Source: QYOJ01 sp043810345 (GTDB lineage: Bacteria > Bacteroidota > Bacteroidia > Bacteroidales > FEN-979). Taken from it: DNA of 25,530 bases. Location: contig JBDROF010000005.1 in the NCBI GenBank assembly GCA_043810345.1, positions 1 to 25,530 of the forward strand, read 5' to 3'. Within the stretch, counting starts at the first letter, position 1; each line of letters starts with the position of its first letter. The position numbers and the translations under genes were made by a program. The notes below the pieces were generated by a model. That model had not been told where the DNA came from, searched no databases, and saw only the letters and a program-made list of their open reading frames with translations. Positions 6,890 through 15,146 of this stretch are shown piece after piece.

Positions 6890-8191
6890 CTGAGCCGTCA
6901 ACCCAAACATATAATATAACGGTAAAAAGGTCAGCTTTTGTGCAGGGATTTTACCATATGGTGAAGCAGACAACACATACCCCTGCTCAAGCTGAGGATA
7001 TTGCTGCAATACCATGTGCATACTTCTCAATTTTCCGGCAGCTCCTCCCTTGATTTCAACAGGATAGATTCTATTATTTTTTACGATGATGTAATCCACT
7101 TCAGCAGAACTGTTCCTGGCATCTCTTGACCAATAATAAAGATTATCCATGCCAGAAGAAATAAGTTCCTGTCCTGCAAATTGTTCTGTCATCACTCCGT
7201 TGTACATCGAAAGCAAATCATTTTTCATGTACTCCAGATTTGCCGGCAGATTATTCATGGCTCTCATTATTCCAACATCGACCAAAACCGCTTTGAATTT
7301 CCTTTCCGAAGCGGTACCGGCCAATGGAAGTGAAGCAGGAGAAACGGCATGTACTTTATGAATAATCCGTGCAAGCAGTAAAAGGTCAAATGCCTTTTTG
7401 TTAGTTGGCCCGGTGAATTCTTCAGAAAGTTGTGCGTATTTTATTTGATGACCAACATTTTTTGCAATGGTGGTGAGTGCTTGGTTTAAGCTTCTCTTGT
7501 CAACATAAGGAGCATATTTTGAGAAATCCTGACGATAGGTTTCCACAAGATCTGATTGTATCTCAAATACATCAGCCATACTTTGTGAATTGCACCAACT
7601 CTTAACACATTCAGGCATTCCTCCAACAAACATATACTGCTTCAAGCTTTCCAATAACATGGAATGGATTGGATCAGGTAGTTTCTCTGGTTCAGACAGG
7701 ATCAAACCGGCTGCCTGGTCTTTTCCCGTTGCCAGGAGGACCTCATAAAAATTCATGGGGGACATATTCCGGATCTGAACCCGTCCTACCGGAAAGCGTA
7801 TCTCTTTCATTGCAAAATCGAGTAAAGATCCGGCAGCAATAACATGCAATTCAGGTAGATTTTCATAGAAATACCGCAGGGACATGATCGCCCTCGGAAC
7901 AGCCTGTATCTCGTCTAAAAATAGCAAATCCTGTCCTGGCGTGATCTTTGAATTTAACAGAATTTCCAACTCACTGATAATCCTGCCGGGATCAAGGTTC
8001 TTCTCAAATATACCGTGCCAGTCGGGGTGTTTCTCAAGATCTACTACATGAACGTTTCCTGGAAAGCAATCTTTTCCAAATTGCTTTATGGTAAATGTTT
8101 TTCCTACCTGCCTGGCTCCTCTGACAAGTAGCGGTTTGCGGTCTGGCGATATTTTCCAGTCATTTAGCTTCTTGTCGAATAGTCTGTTCAT
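6881..8191 (-). CDS. AAA+ ATPase with C-terminal DUF4143 / PD-(D/E)XK-like domain
   Basis: 436 residues, start ATG at 8191. Walker A is GARQVGKT (25-32) and Walker B is LLFLDEIQ (89-96), with a sensor-like AAGSLLDFAM further on. The C-terminal DUF4143 region has Asp366 (EVDYIIV), Glu379 and Lys381 (VEIKGG), the D-ExK pattern of PD-(D/E)XK nuclease folds. Length and motifs are normal for this family, which is abundant and often multi-copy in Bacteroidetes and archaea. Its cell role is not settled; links to mobile DNA and toxin-like behaviour have been suggested. It is a single-gene unit with its own promoter, and its sequence is visibly more AT-rich than gatD next door, which fits horizontal transfer. 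Confidence 0.85.
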   Translation of the reverse strand: MNRLFDKKLNDWKISPDRKPLLVRGARQVGKTFTIKQFGKDCFPGNVHVVDLEKHPDWHGIFEKNLDPGRIISELEILLNSKITPGQDLLFLDEIQAVPRAIMSLRYFYENLPELHVIAAGSLLDFAMKEIRFPVGRVQIRNMSPMNFYEVLLATGKDQAAGLILSEPEKLPDPIHSMLLESLKQYMFVGGMPECVKSWCNSQSMADVFEIQSDLVETYRQDFSKYAPYVDKRSLNQALTTIAKNVGHQIKYAQLSEEFTGPTNKKAFDLLLLARIIHKVHAVSPASLPLAGTASERKFKAVLVDVGIMRAMNNLPANLEYMKNDLLSMYNGVMTEQFAGQELISSGMDNLYYWSRDARNSSAEVDYIIVKNNRIYPVEIKGGAAGKLRSMHMVLQQYPQLEQGYVLSASPYGKIPAQKLTFLPLYYMFGLTAQNP

Positions 8192-8201
8192 AATGCCATT
8201 G

Positions 8202-8251
8202 CTTTAGAAATACAAGGCAAAATTAAAACAAATACTTTAGAAATACAAGGC
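8202..8251. repeat. 17-bp direct repeat, 33 bp apart, at the ATPase promoter
   Basis: CTTTAGAAATACAAGGC occurs exactly at 8202-8218 and again at 8235-8251. The spacing, 33 bp, is about three helix turns. One copy covers the -33 element and the other lies from the -7 element to the likely transcript start, a layout expected of a repressor site. No regulator gene is next to it, so autoregulation by the ATPase is only a guess. Confidence 0.75.
8218..8248 (-). promoter_or_regulatory. Promoter of the AAA+ ATPase/DUF4143 gene
   Basis: On the reverse strand: TTG (8248-8246), 20 bp, then TAATTTTG (8225-8218), a full match to TAnnTTTG. The start codon at 8191 follows about 27 bases downstream. Confidence 0.6.
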
Positions 8252-8342
8252 TTATTCTAAAAACGAAAATCCTCACATCCTGTTTCCTGTTCCTTTGTGT
8301 TACTCTATTAGATGCACAAACCTGGATACTGGATATCAGTTG

Positions 8343-8418
8343 GCAGTCCGCAGTCTGCAGTCCACAGTCCGCTTGTCCGCTAGTCCGCTTGTCCGCTAGT
8401 CCGCCTGTCCGCTAGTCC
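8343..8418. repeat. Heptamer/octamer array (NCAGTCN x4, then GCTNGTCC x6)
   Basis: Four 7-bp units (GCAGTCC, GCAGTCT, GCAGTCC, ACAGTCC; 8343-8370) change into six 8-bp units alternating GCTTGTCC and GCTAGTCC (one GCCTGTCC; 8371-8418). Shorter 7-bp doublets precede it: CTGGATA twice near 8321 and TCCTGTT twice near 8278. Unit AGTCTGC is shared with the array inside hutU at 25124-25151. Confidence 0.9.
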
Positions 8419-8427
8419 AACCTTTTA

Positions 8428-8462
8428 CTTGAATCTTGAGTCTTGAGTCTTGAACCTTGACC
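8428..8462. repeat. Heptamer tandem array (CTTGAGT x5) touching the gatD stop codon
   Basis: CTTGAAT, CTTGAGT, CTTGAGT, CTTGAAC, CTTGACC from 8428 to 8462. The next base, 8463, is the last base of the gatD stop codon. Confidence 0.9.
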
Positions 8463-9848
8463 CTACTTATGAAATTTCCTGATGAAGTCTTCGACTTCCG
8501 GCACGCCGCCCTGGTAGATCAGGTAGCCGTTGTAGGGTTCGCGGGGAGTGATTTCGTCGTTGATGGGGGTGAGCATCATCTCCTTCACCTTCGCCAGGTC
8601 GTTGGTCTGACCCAGGGTCCAGCCCAGCTTGATGTAAGCGACTTCCGGCAGCATGTTTTCAGCCGGCACCACCCCTTTGGCCATCAGGTCGCGGCCGGTG
8701 TCGTAAACAAACATGTGGACATATCCCCAAAGTGTTTGCACGGTCATGTAGATCGCTACCCCTTTTTCGGCTGCCCTGACGATGGCGGGATAAAGAGGTT
8801 TGTTCACATGACCAAGCCCTGTGCCGATGATGATGATTCCCTTGTAGCCGTTGTCCACCATCGAATCGATCATGTCGGGCTGCATGTTGGTATAGTAGTA
8901 GATCATCCCAACCTTCTCTTCAAAGTAGGGAAGGATCGTCACGTTTCGGTCGGTCCGGCGCCGTTTGTAATCCTGTTTAATCGGGAAAACGCCTTCGCGT
9001 GTCACTGTGGCCAGCGGGGTATCGCCGATGGTGCGGAAGGTAGAGCGGTAAGAAGAGTGCATCTTCCTGACGCGGGTTCCCCGGTGCAGGAAGCCGTATT
9101 CATCTGATGTGGGGCCGAACATGCAGACCATTGTCTCGGCAATGTCGCCATGGCCGGCAGCCGTGGCGGCATGCATCAGGTTTAATGCGGCATCGGAACT
9201 GGGACGGTCGGAGGAGCGCTGGGATCCAACGATCACGATCGGAATGGGGGAATTCTGTACCATGAAGGTCAGGGCCGCAGAGGTATAATGCATCGTATCG
9301 GTACCATGACCAATGATGATGCCGTCGGTTCCTTTTTCGATCTCCTCCCCGATGGCCACCGCCAGCTTTTTGTACTCGGCGGGGCCCATGTTCTCGCTGA
9401 AGACGCCGAAAAGCTTTTCCGTGGTAAGGTTGCAGATGTCGGTCAGTTCAGGGACCGCTCCGTAGAGCTCGCCGGGTGAGAAGGCCGGGATCACGGCGCC
9501 GGTCCTGTAATCCAGCCGGGATGCAATGGTGCCTCCGGTTCCGAGCAGTTTGACATTTGGTTTATCCTTTGAGTAAGGGAACTCCTTTTCAGGGATCTTA
9601 TACACAGCTTTTTTATAGCCCAGCTCTTCCATGCCCGTGATGGTGTCGACATCCACCCCGATGTTGTAGCCTGTAAAGAACTTCATGACGATGTGCTTAT
9701 CGTCGGTGTTCTCGGCCCTGGGAAGAATCGTTCCCTCAAAGGGCCCGCGGGTCGTATCCACCTTCACCTTCGCCCACACCCGGGCGTTGAACTTCTGGAG
9801 TGTCTCCAATGCCCGCCCCTTGTATCCCTGAAAAATGTCGTCGTTCAT
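8463..9848 (-). CDS. gatD: Glu-tRNA(Gln) amidotransferase subunit D (glutaminase/asparaginase-type)
   Basis: 461 residues, ATG at 9848. GatD releases ammonia from glutamine or asparagine and passes it to GatE, which turns Glu-tRNA(Gln) into Gln-tRNA(Gln) in the cytoplasm. Residues 1-85 are the small barrel domain typical of GatD (VWAKVKVDTTRGPFEGTILP) and absent from plain asparaginases. The amidohydrolase part carries GTGGTIAS with Thr107, HGTDT with Thr183 and Asp184, and RVRKMHSS with Lys262. These fit the catalytic set Thr101/Thr177/Asp178/Lys254 known for the Methanothermobacter enzyme, so activity is expected. It lies 32 bases after gatE on the same strand, and that neighbour settles the call over asparaginase I. 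GatDE is classically archaeal; most bacteria use GatCAB or GlnRS. Confidence 0.93.
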   Translation of the reverse strand: MNDDIFQGYKGRALETLQKFNARVWAKVKVDTTRGPFEGTILPRAENTDDKHIVMKFFTGYNIGVDVDTITGMEELGYKKAVYKIPEKEFPYSKDKPNVKLLGTGGTIASRLDYRTGAVIPAFSPGELYGAVPELTDICNLTTEKLFGVFSENMGPAEYKKLAVAIGEEIEKGTDGIIIGHGTDTMHYTSAALTFMVQNSPIPIVIVGSQRSSDRPSSDAALNLMHAATAAGHGDIAETMVCMFGPTSDEYGFLHRGTRVRKMHSSYRSTFRTIGDTPLATVTREGVFPIKQDYKRRRTDRNVTILPYFEEKVGMIYYYTNMQPDMIDSMVDNGYKGIIIIGTGLGHVNKPLYPAIVRAAEKGVAIYMTVQTLWGYVHMFVYDTGRDLMAKGVVPAENMLPEVAYIKLGWTLGQTNDLAKVKEMMLTPINDEITPREPYNGYLIYQGGVPEVEDFIRKFHK

Positions 9849-9880
9849 AAACCAATATTCATGTCATTCGTCACTATTGC

Positions 9881-11863
9881 TCATTCCTGTTCATTGAGCT
9901 TGATTTCTTCACTCAGCTTCGTCAACGATATATTCCCAAGTGCGCTCTTCCTAAGGTTCCCCATGATCCAGTTGACACCTGCTCCAGCCTTATCCGAAAT
10001 CCGGGTCTCCCTGAATTTTTTCACCAGGAAGGGGATCTTGCCGATGATCTCTTCCGGGGATGCCGGTTTGTACTTGACTGCCTCCAGCGCCGAATCAAAA
10101 TCCATCTTCGGGTGCTGATATACCACCCATAGCATCTTCCGGGCAATGGCCGGATCGATCTTTTTCGATGCCAGGAAGGCCAGGAGCTGATAGACCTTGG
10201 TAAAGGAAAATCCCGGTACCGGTTCATACTGGTTCTCGATCTTCTTGAGCTTATGCGCCAGCAGGGTGGCGGTAAACTTTGCCGGAATCCCCAGCTCCTT
10301 TTTAACCCGCTCGATCAGTGGGACCAGGTTGTTCTTCAGGATATAGGTAAAGGTATCTTCCGGCACATTCCAGTTCATCAACTGGGTGATCCGGTCGGAG
10401 ATATCCACCGGAAGTCCTTTCGACATCTCTTCAATCTGTTCGTCGGCCAGCGGGATGGGGGCCGAGTCGGTGTCGGGGTACATGCGGTCGGCTCCGGGGA
10501 GGACCCGTTCAAAGATGGTGGTGCCGTCTTCAAACGATTTCCGGGTTTCGTTGGGAACACCGGCAAACGCCATCAGGCAACGCTCTTCGACGGTCTCCAG
10601 AGCAGTGAGGATATCGGCTTCCGGCCCCCAGAGAATCACCTGGGCATCCTCTTTACCTGCTCCTAGCAGCTGACGGATCTTAGCCCAGTTCTCGTTACCC
10701 ACCACATCTTCGAACATCTCCGAATGGAGCATGTTGGGCTTTTCGATGCAGGCGATCACTTTCAGGCGGTTGGTCAGCTCATCGGCGAAGGTCTTCTCCG
10801 GTTGGAGGAAATGGGACAGGATCCCAAAGAATTCCGGCAGGTTGATGAGATAAACCGGATAGCCCCTGGCAGCCATTTCGGTAAGCACGGGGAGGGTGCC
10901 GGGCAGGTCGGATACCCTGATCTTCTTCGCTACGCTCTTCCATGATTTGGGATCTTTGACCCGCTTTTTCAGGAGTTCCCGGATGTGCAGCAGGGCATAC
11001 TGCCGGAACGATTCGTTGTGGGTCAGCTCCGGCATCCAGCGGTTGTGGGCCACCCCTTTGATCTCCACGCGGGTACCCCCTTTGCAGGAGACATTCACGT
11101 CGGCCCTCGTGGAACCGATTCCTGTGCGTACCTTCCCGGTGCTCCGGTTGAGGAAGCGGATGTAATCGGCTCCCTCTTTCACCTCGTCGGGATTTCTGAA
11201 ATCGGGATAGGTCACCGTTTCGATCAGCGGCATCCCCAGACGGTCGGTCCGGAAGATCCGCTGGTGACCGATGTCGGAGACCTCCCGGCAGGAGTCCTCT
11301 TCCAGGCTAAGCTGGATCAGCCGGACCTTCTTTTTCTTCAACTGGATCTCCCCCTCCACCCCGATGATGGCGGTTCGTTGAAATCCGGTGGGGATACTTC
11401 CGTCGAGGTACTGCTTCCGGGTGATGTGCGCCTCGCCGACGACCTTGAGTTTGGAAAGGAGCGAGAGCTCCAGGGCGATGTCCAGCGCCTCCTGGTTCAG
11501 CGGAAAAGGTGGGGTGTCATCCACATCATAGGTACAGGCGGTGTGGTTGCTGATGCGGTAGACGATCTCCTTTCTGGTCTTGAACTCCATCAGGGCCGTT
11601 CCGTCATACTCCCCCAGTTCGGAGAGGGTGGGACGCATATGGCGGATCAGCTCAGCATCGAACTTGTCCGGCTTCTGGTAGATCCCTGCAGGACACCGGC
11701 AGAAGAGTTTCTCTTTGGTGTCGAGCTGTTGGTGCACCTCCAGTCCCGACATGAAACCGATGCGGTCGTAATCCTGCTGTGTGGCCTCTTTGCGTGGAAC
11801 ATACCCAATAGCTGCCCGAGTCTCTTCGTAGTTGCGGAGAGGGTCAAAACGGTGTTGCTGCAT
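9881..11863 (-). CDS. gatE: Glu-tRNA(Gln) amidotransferase subunit E
   Basis: 661 residues from the ATG at 11863, with an AGAAGGA ribosome-site-like sequence just upstream. An in-frame TTG at 11893 lies inside the -7 promoter element and is rejected. GatE phosphorylates the Glu on Glu-tRNA(Gln) and amidates it with ammonia from GatD. The GatB/E cradle motifs are present: GLEVHQQLDT (40-49), Cys residues in LFCRCP, EAHITRKQYLDGSIPTGFQR, and LIQLSLEEDS. Residue 461 lies in GADRMYPDTDSAPI, shared by GatB and GatE; the long insert before it corresponds to the AspRS-like GAD domain that separates GatE from GatB. The C-terminal helical and YqeY-like tail (SPEEIIGKIPFLVKKF, KSALGNISLTKL) is complete. 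Operon with gatD. Confidence 0.93.
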   Translation of the reverse strand: MQQHRFDPLRNYEETRAAIGYVPRKEATQQDYDRIGFMSGLEVHQQLDTKEKLFCRCPAGIYQKPDKFDAELIRHMRPTLSELGEYDGTALMEFKTRKEIVYRISNHTACTYDVDDTPPFPLNQEALDIALELSLLSKLKVVGEAHITRKQYLDGSIPTGFQRTAIIGVEGEIQLKKKKVRLIQLSLEEDSCREVSDIGHQRIFRTDRLGMPLIETVTYPDFRNPDEVKEGADYIRFLNRSTGKVRTGIGSTRADVNVSCKGGTRVEIKGVAHNRWMPELTHNESFRQYALLHIRELLKKRVKDPKSWKSVAKKIRVSDLPGTLPVLTEMAARGYPVYLINLPEFFGILSHFLQPEKTFADELTNRLKVIACIEKPNMLHSEMFEDVVGNENWAKIRQLLGAGKEDAQVILWGPEADILTALETVEERCLMAFAGVPNETRKSFEDGTTIFERVLPGADRMYPDTDSAPIPLADEQIEEMSKGLPVDISDRITQLMNWNVPEDTFTYILKNNLVPLIERVKKELGIPAKFTATLLAHKLKKIENQYEPVPGFSFTKVYQLLAFLASKKIDPAIARKMLWVVYQHPKMDFDSALEAVKYKPASPEEIIGKIPFLVKKFRETRISDKAGAGVNWIMGNLRKSALGNISLTKLSEEIKLNEQE

Positions 11864-11890
11864 GGTTCCTTCTGAAATGTAAAGAAGGTA

Positions 11891-11921
11891 CAAAAGTAGG
11901 AATTTGAGCGTTAACGAACAA
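11891..11921 (-). promoter_or_regulatory. Promoter of gatE-gatD
   Basis: On the reverse strand: TTG (11921-11919), exactly 20 bp, then TACTTTTG (11898-11891), a full match to the Bacteroidetes -7 consensus. The gene is therefore expressed from a host-type promoter even though its family is archaeal. The ATG at 11863 follows about 28 bases later. Confidence 0.6.
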
Positions 11922-11935
11922 TCAAGACTAGCTGG

Positions 11936-11998
11936 CTACTGCCAACTGTCTCCTGTCTACTGCCTACTGCCCACTGCCAACTGCCAACTGCCAACCGT
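11936..11998. repeat. Heptamer tandem array (CNACTGC x9)
   Basis: Nine consecutive 7-bp units from 11936 to 11998: CTACTGC, CAACTGT, CTCCTGT, CTACTGC, CTACTGC, CCACTGC, CAACTGC, CAACTGC, CAACCGT. It ends two bases before the stop codon (12001-12003) of the neighbouring small membrane protein gene. Confidence 0.92.
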
Positions 11999-12000
11999 TG

Positions 12001-12213
12001 TTACCCCTCCTTCTTCTTCGGGTTCTTGTGCGTGATGTAGAAAATCCTCATTGCGATCCCGAATAAAATAAACGGCATCGAGGCATAATACCAATCCTGC
12101 CAGGAGATGCTGCAGATCCCGGAAGTTACAAACATCATTATGATCCCGACGGCCATCAGGATGGCTCCGATGGCAAGGGCAATCCAGCCTTTCAGTTTGA
12201 AGATGGTTTTCAT
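12001..12213 (-). CDS. Small two-helix membrane protein (paralogue of next gene)
   Basis: 70 residues. Two hydrophobic helices, about 8-31 and 44-60, with a short loop containing SWQDWYYASMPFI and a very basic tail (HKNPKKKEG). The family is not recognised. It aligns along its whole length, without gaps, with the protein at 12285-12491, sharing the DW(Y/F)YASMPFI core. Both are on the same strand, so this is a tandem duplication. No catalytic residues are seen; a membrane structural or regulatory role is possible. Confidence 0.7.
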   Translation of the reverse strand: MKTIFKLKGWIALAIGAILMAVGIIMMFVTSGICSISWQDWYYASMPFILFGIAMRIFYITHKNPKKKEG

Positions 12214-12284
12214 ACTTTAACGATTTTGGTTACCAATAATCGCTAAAGATAAAAGAAAATTCTGAGACCGGATTATTTTAGCAT

Positions 12285-12491
12285 CTACTCTTTTTTCTTC
12301 TCTTCGTGGGTGGCGGCAAACACTCTCATGCAGATGGCCCACATGATGAATGGCATGGAGGCATAGAACCAGTCTTCCCATGTCATGGTACTCATATCGG
12401 CGTTGATTAAAAACACAATGATTCCGACGATCACCAGGATGATCCCAATGACCGCTGCAATCCAGGCGTCAATTTTCATTAATCTTTTCAT
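12285..12491 (-). CDS. Small two-helix membrane protein (paralogue of previous gene)
   Basis: 68 residues from the ATG at 12491; a longer frame from 12566 would run through the promoter and into ostA, so it is not used. Helices at about 9-31 and 44-60, loop with TWEDWFYASMPFI, basic/acidic tail THEEKKKE. Clearly homologous to the 70-residue protein 71 bases downstream. It is divergent from the OstA-like gene, with 73 bases between the starts, including an A-rich run. Function unknown. Confidence 0.7.
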   Translation of the reverse strand: MKRLMKIDAWIAAVIGIILVIVGIIVFLINADMSTMTWEDWFYASMPFIMWAICMRVFAATHEEKKKE

Positions 12492-12519
12492 GGTGTTTGA
12501 TTTAGGGGTTATGATGAAC

Positions 12520-12527
12520 CAAATATA
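12520..12527 (-). promoter_or_regulatory. Possible -7 promoter element for the small membrane protein pair
   Basis: Reverse strand reads TATATTTG, a full match to TAnnTTTG, 28 bases before the ATG at 12491. The -33 position is poor. An A-tract (12528-12538) lies directly upstream. Confidence 0.4.
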
Positions 12528-12564
12528 AAAAAAAAAAACGAAATTTGCATTTAATACGATCAAC

Positions 12565-14103
12565 ATGATTCATCTCATCATTCGAACTATTTTGGTTTTC
12601 CTGATTATTCCGATATCCGGCATCTGGCCATCCGGTGATCTGGCCGCCCAGGAAACCACGAAGATCATCCTGGAACGGGCCGATACCTGGGAGTACAATG
12701 AAGCGATCGGACCTGATATCCAGCGGATCAAGGGACATGTCGTGCTCCGGCATGACACCGGGTATCTCTTCTGCGACAGCGCCTACCTGAACGATGTGGA
12801 AAATGTAGTGATGGCATACGGAAATGTCCATATCAAGGCGTCCGATACACTTAACCTCTATGGCGACTCCCTGCAGTACAACGGGTACACCAAAATCGCC
12901 AAGGTGTGGGGGAATGTAAAATTGATTGATAACCAGACCATTCTGACTACCGATAGCCTCAACTTCAACCGGCGGACCCAGGTAGCCTGGTACGATAACT
13001 GGGGCAAGATCGTGAGTGATGATAATTGCCTCGTCAGCAAATACGGCTATTATTACACCAGCGACAAAGAATTCTTTTTCAAGGAAAAGGTGATCCTGGT
13101 GAATCCTGATTACACCATGAACTCCGACACCCTGATGTATCAAACCGTAACGGAGATCGCCTATTTTTTCGGACCCTCTACCATCGTTTCCAAAGACAAC
13201 GTGGATTCCATCTATTGCATCGATGGTTGGTATGACACGCAGAAGGACATTTCGCGTTTCCGCCGTGGCGCCCGGATTTATCACGCGGCGCAACTACTCA
13301 CCGGCGACACCCTGTACTACGAACGGGTCAACGGATTCGGACAGGCCTTCTACAACGCCATGCTCCTCGACACCATCCAGAATATTGCCATTACCGGGAA
13401 TTATGGTGAGTTGAAACGAAAACAGGGTGTGGGATTCATGACTCAGCATGCCACAGGAATCCTGATCGAAGGCAACGATTCGCTCTTCATGCATGGCGAT
13501 ACCATCAAGGCCTATTTTGAGCCGGAGGAGGATCAGCAGCAAATCCGAGTGATGCTTGCGTTCTACAAGGTACGGTTTTTCCGGAAAGACCTGCAGGGGG
13601 CCTGCGATTCCCTGGTTTATCACCGGTCCGACTCCACCATCTTCCTATACCATGACCCTGTGATCTGGTCGGGCAAGAACCAGATTACGGCCGACACCAT
13701 CACTCTCACGATCCGAAACGGCGAACTGGATTCGATGGTGATGTACAAATCGGCCTTTATCATTTCGCAGGATGATACAAACAAATTCAACCAGATCAAG
13801 GGAAAGGACATGATCGCCTACTTTGTAAAAAACGAACTGTACAAGATCATCGTGATTGGCAACTCGGAGACGGTTTATTTTGCCCGGGAGGAGGACAGGA
13901 CCATGATCGGGATAAACAAGTTATACGCCAGCGATATGCTGATCTTTGTCAAGGGCAATGATATCCAGACCATTACCTACATCGACAAACCCTCCGGAAT
14001 CCTCTATCCCGAAAACGAGATCTCTCCATATGATCTGAAGCTAAAGAATTTCCGGTGGCGAGAGGATCAGCGGCCGAAAACGAAGGAGGAGATATACCAC
14101 TAA
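12565..14103 (+). CDS. OstA/LptA-like periplasmic protein
   Basis: 512 residues with a signal peptide (MIHLIIRTILVFLIIPISG..., ending near LAAQ). The mature part has repeated OstA-type strands: IQRIKGHVVLRHDTGYLFCD, VVMAYGNVHIKASDTLNLYGDSL, KIAKVWGNVKLIDNQ, and many 'D(S/T)L' turns. This is the Bacteroidetes OstA-like family, related to the LptA and LptD N-terminal domains that form a groove carrying LPS across the periplasm. It is longer than E. coli LptA (about 185 residues), as usual for this group. lptD lies 2.3 kb away on the same strand, which supports a role in LPS transport. Its end overlaps the convergent MCE gene by 4 bases. No promoter with both elements was found. Confidence 0.85.
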   Translation: MIHLIIRTILVFLIIPISGIWPSGDLAAQETTKIILERADTWEYNEAIGPDIQRIKGHVVLRHDTGYLFCDSAYLNDVENVVMAYGNVHIKASDTLNLYGDSLQYNGYTKIAKVWGNVKLIDNQTILTTDSLNFNRRTQVAWYDNWGKIVSDDNCLVSKYGYYYTSDKEFFFKEKVILVNPDYTMNSDTLMYQTVTEIAYFFGPSTIVSKDNVDSIYCIDGWYDTQKDISRFRRGARIYHAAQLLTGDTLYYERVNGFGQAFYNAMLLDTIQNIAITGNYGELKRKQGVGFMTQHATGILIEGNDSLFMHGDTIKAYFEPEEDQQQIRVMLAFYKVRFFRKDLQGACDSLVYHRSDSTIFLYHDPVIWSGKNQITADTITLTIRNGELDSMVMYKSAFIISQDDTNKFNQIKGKDMIAYFVKNELYKIIVIGNSETVYFAREEDRTMIGINKLYASDMLIFVKGNDIQTITYIDKPSGILYPENEISPYDLKLKNFRWREDQRPKTKEEIYH

Positions 14104-15065
14104 AACACGGAAACGTGCACGTATTTCTTCGGGTTGGCCTTGATATCCTCCAGCAGCAGGTTGAGGTTTCGGGCTGCTTTATCCACTTCAACATAGAGGG
14201 AGGTGTCCTTCACCAGTAACCCAATTGATCCCTCCCCGTTATTGATTTTGGCGACGACCTCATTCAGGTTTCTGACCGCCTGATCAACCTGGGCAAAGGT
14301 AGCCGGGATATTGAGTTTAGCGATGGAATCACTCACATCGGAGAAATTCTCCAGGATGTTGGTGATCTCGGCGTTGCTCTTTTTCAGGTTGGCGCTGATC
14401 GATTCTATATTCATGACGATCCGGGAGAGGTTGGAGCGCTGCTGTCGCACCAGCGTATCGGCTTCATGGGTCATATGCGTGATGTTGCTGATGGCAATCT
14501 TGATATTTTCGATGGCATCGATCAAACTGGCCTGTGTATTCTTATTCAACACCTGTTGCAAGATCGTAGCCAGGGTGTCAATCGAGCTGATCAGGTTTTC
14601 CGCCTTGCGTTTGATAGGAGCCAGCTGCTGGTTGACCTCTTCTCCCAATGTCGCTTCCGTTCGTGCCGTCAGCGTATCACCGTCACGGATCAATTCGGGG
14701 GAGTTACCAGGGATGATCTCGATCTCTTTTGATCCCATGAGGTCAGCACTATAAATACGTGCAATGGAGTTTCTGGGAATAGGGTAAGTGGTGTTGCTCA
14801 GGTACAACTCGACGATGATTTTGCGGGGATTACTGGGAGAAAAATAGAGGGCCTTCACCTGCCCCACCTTCATCCCCTGAATGGTGACAGGGTTGGCAGC
14901 AACCAGACCGTTGACCCGGTCATATTCGGCGAAGACAATTCGTTTATTCTTCAGGATCTCAATGCCCTGGAGGTACATGATTCCCCAGACGATTACCGCG
15001 AGGGCGACAAGAAAAATCGCGCCTACCTTTATCTCCTTACGTATTTTAATTTTTTTACGGGCCAT
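14100..15065 (-). CDS. MCE/MlaD-family lipid-transport protein
   Basis: 321 residues. One N-terminal membrane anchor (about 13-33) after a basic start (MARKKIKIRKEIK), then an MCE domain (about 38-115) with the signatures VNGLVAANPVTIQGMKVGQV, RIYSADLMGSKEIEIIPG and DGDTLTARTE. The remainder is a long helical coiled-coil region (about 125-300) with many Ile/Leu/Asn heptads. MCE proteins are inner-membrane-anchored, form hexamers and shuttle phospholipids or other lipids between membranes with an MlaE/F transporter, which is not in this window. Same strand as the amidase 81 bases upstream; a separate -7 element is also present (15091-15098). Confidence 0.88.
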   Translation of the reverse strand: MARKKIKIRKEIKVGAIFLVALAVIVWGIMYLQGIEILKNKRIVFAEYDRVNGLVAANPVTIQGMKVGQVKALYFSPSNPRKIIVELYLSNTTYPIPRNSIARIYSADLMGSKEIEIIPGNSPELIRDGDTLTARTEATLGEEVNQQLAPIKRKAENLISSIDTLATILQQVLNKNTQASLIDAIENIKIAISNITHMTHEADTLVRQQRSNLSRIVMNIESISANLKKSNAEITNILENFSDVSDSIAKLNIPATFAQVDQAVRNLNEVVAKINNGEGSIGLLVKDTSLYVEVDKAARNLNLLLEDIKANPKKYVHVSVF

Positions 15066-15090
15066 CTGATATCGTGGTATAGAATCCGCT

Positions 15091-15098
15091 CAAATATA
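15091..15098 (-). promoter_or_regulatory. Possible -7 promoter element for the MCE gene
   Basis: Reverse strand reads TATATTTG, matching TAnnTTTG, 26 bases before the ATG at 15065. No convincing -33 TTTG at the proper distance. Confidence 0.35.
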
Positions 15099-15146
15099 CG
15101 AAAATAAAATCATCTCGGTGAGCATCCAGAGCCACCAAAAAAAGCT

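Noticed and set aside
8343..8462. Short repeats considered as a CRISPR array
   Set aside because: Units are only 7-8 bp and directly adjoining, with no spacers and no cas genes nearby.
8457..9107. Plus-strand open frame of 216 codons
   Set aside because: Opposite gatD; His/Val/Asp-rich composition is typical of an antisense frame.
8463..9848. Plain L-asparaginase I
   Set aside because: The N-terminal small-barrel domain and the adjoining gatE make GatD the better call.
10985..11875. Plus-strand open frame of 296 codons
   Set aside because: It lies entirely opposite gatE, whose family motifs are complete; the frame is a by-product of the codon use of gatE.
12502..13293. Minus-strand open frame of 263 codons
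   Set aside because: Opposite the OstA-like gene and running through the small-protein promoter; no recognisable domain.
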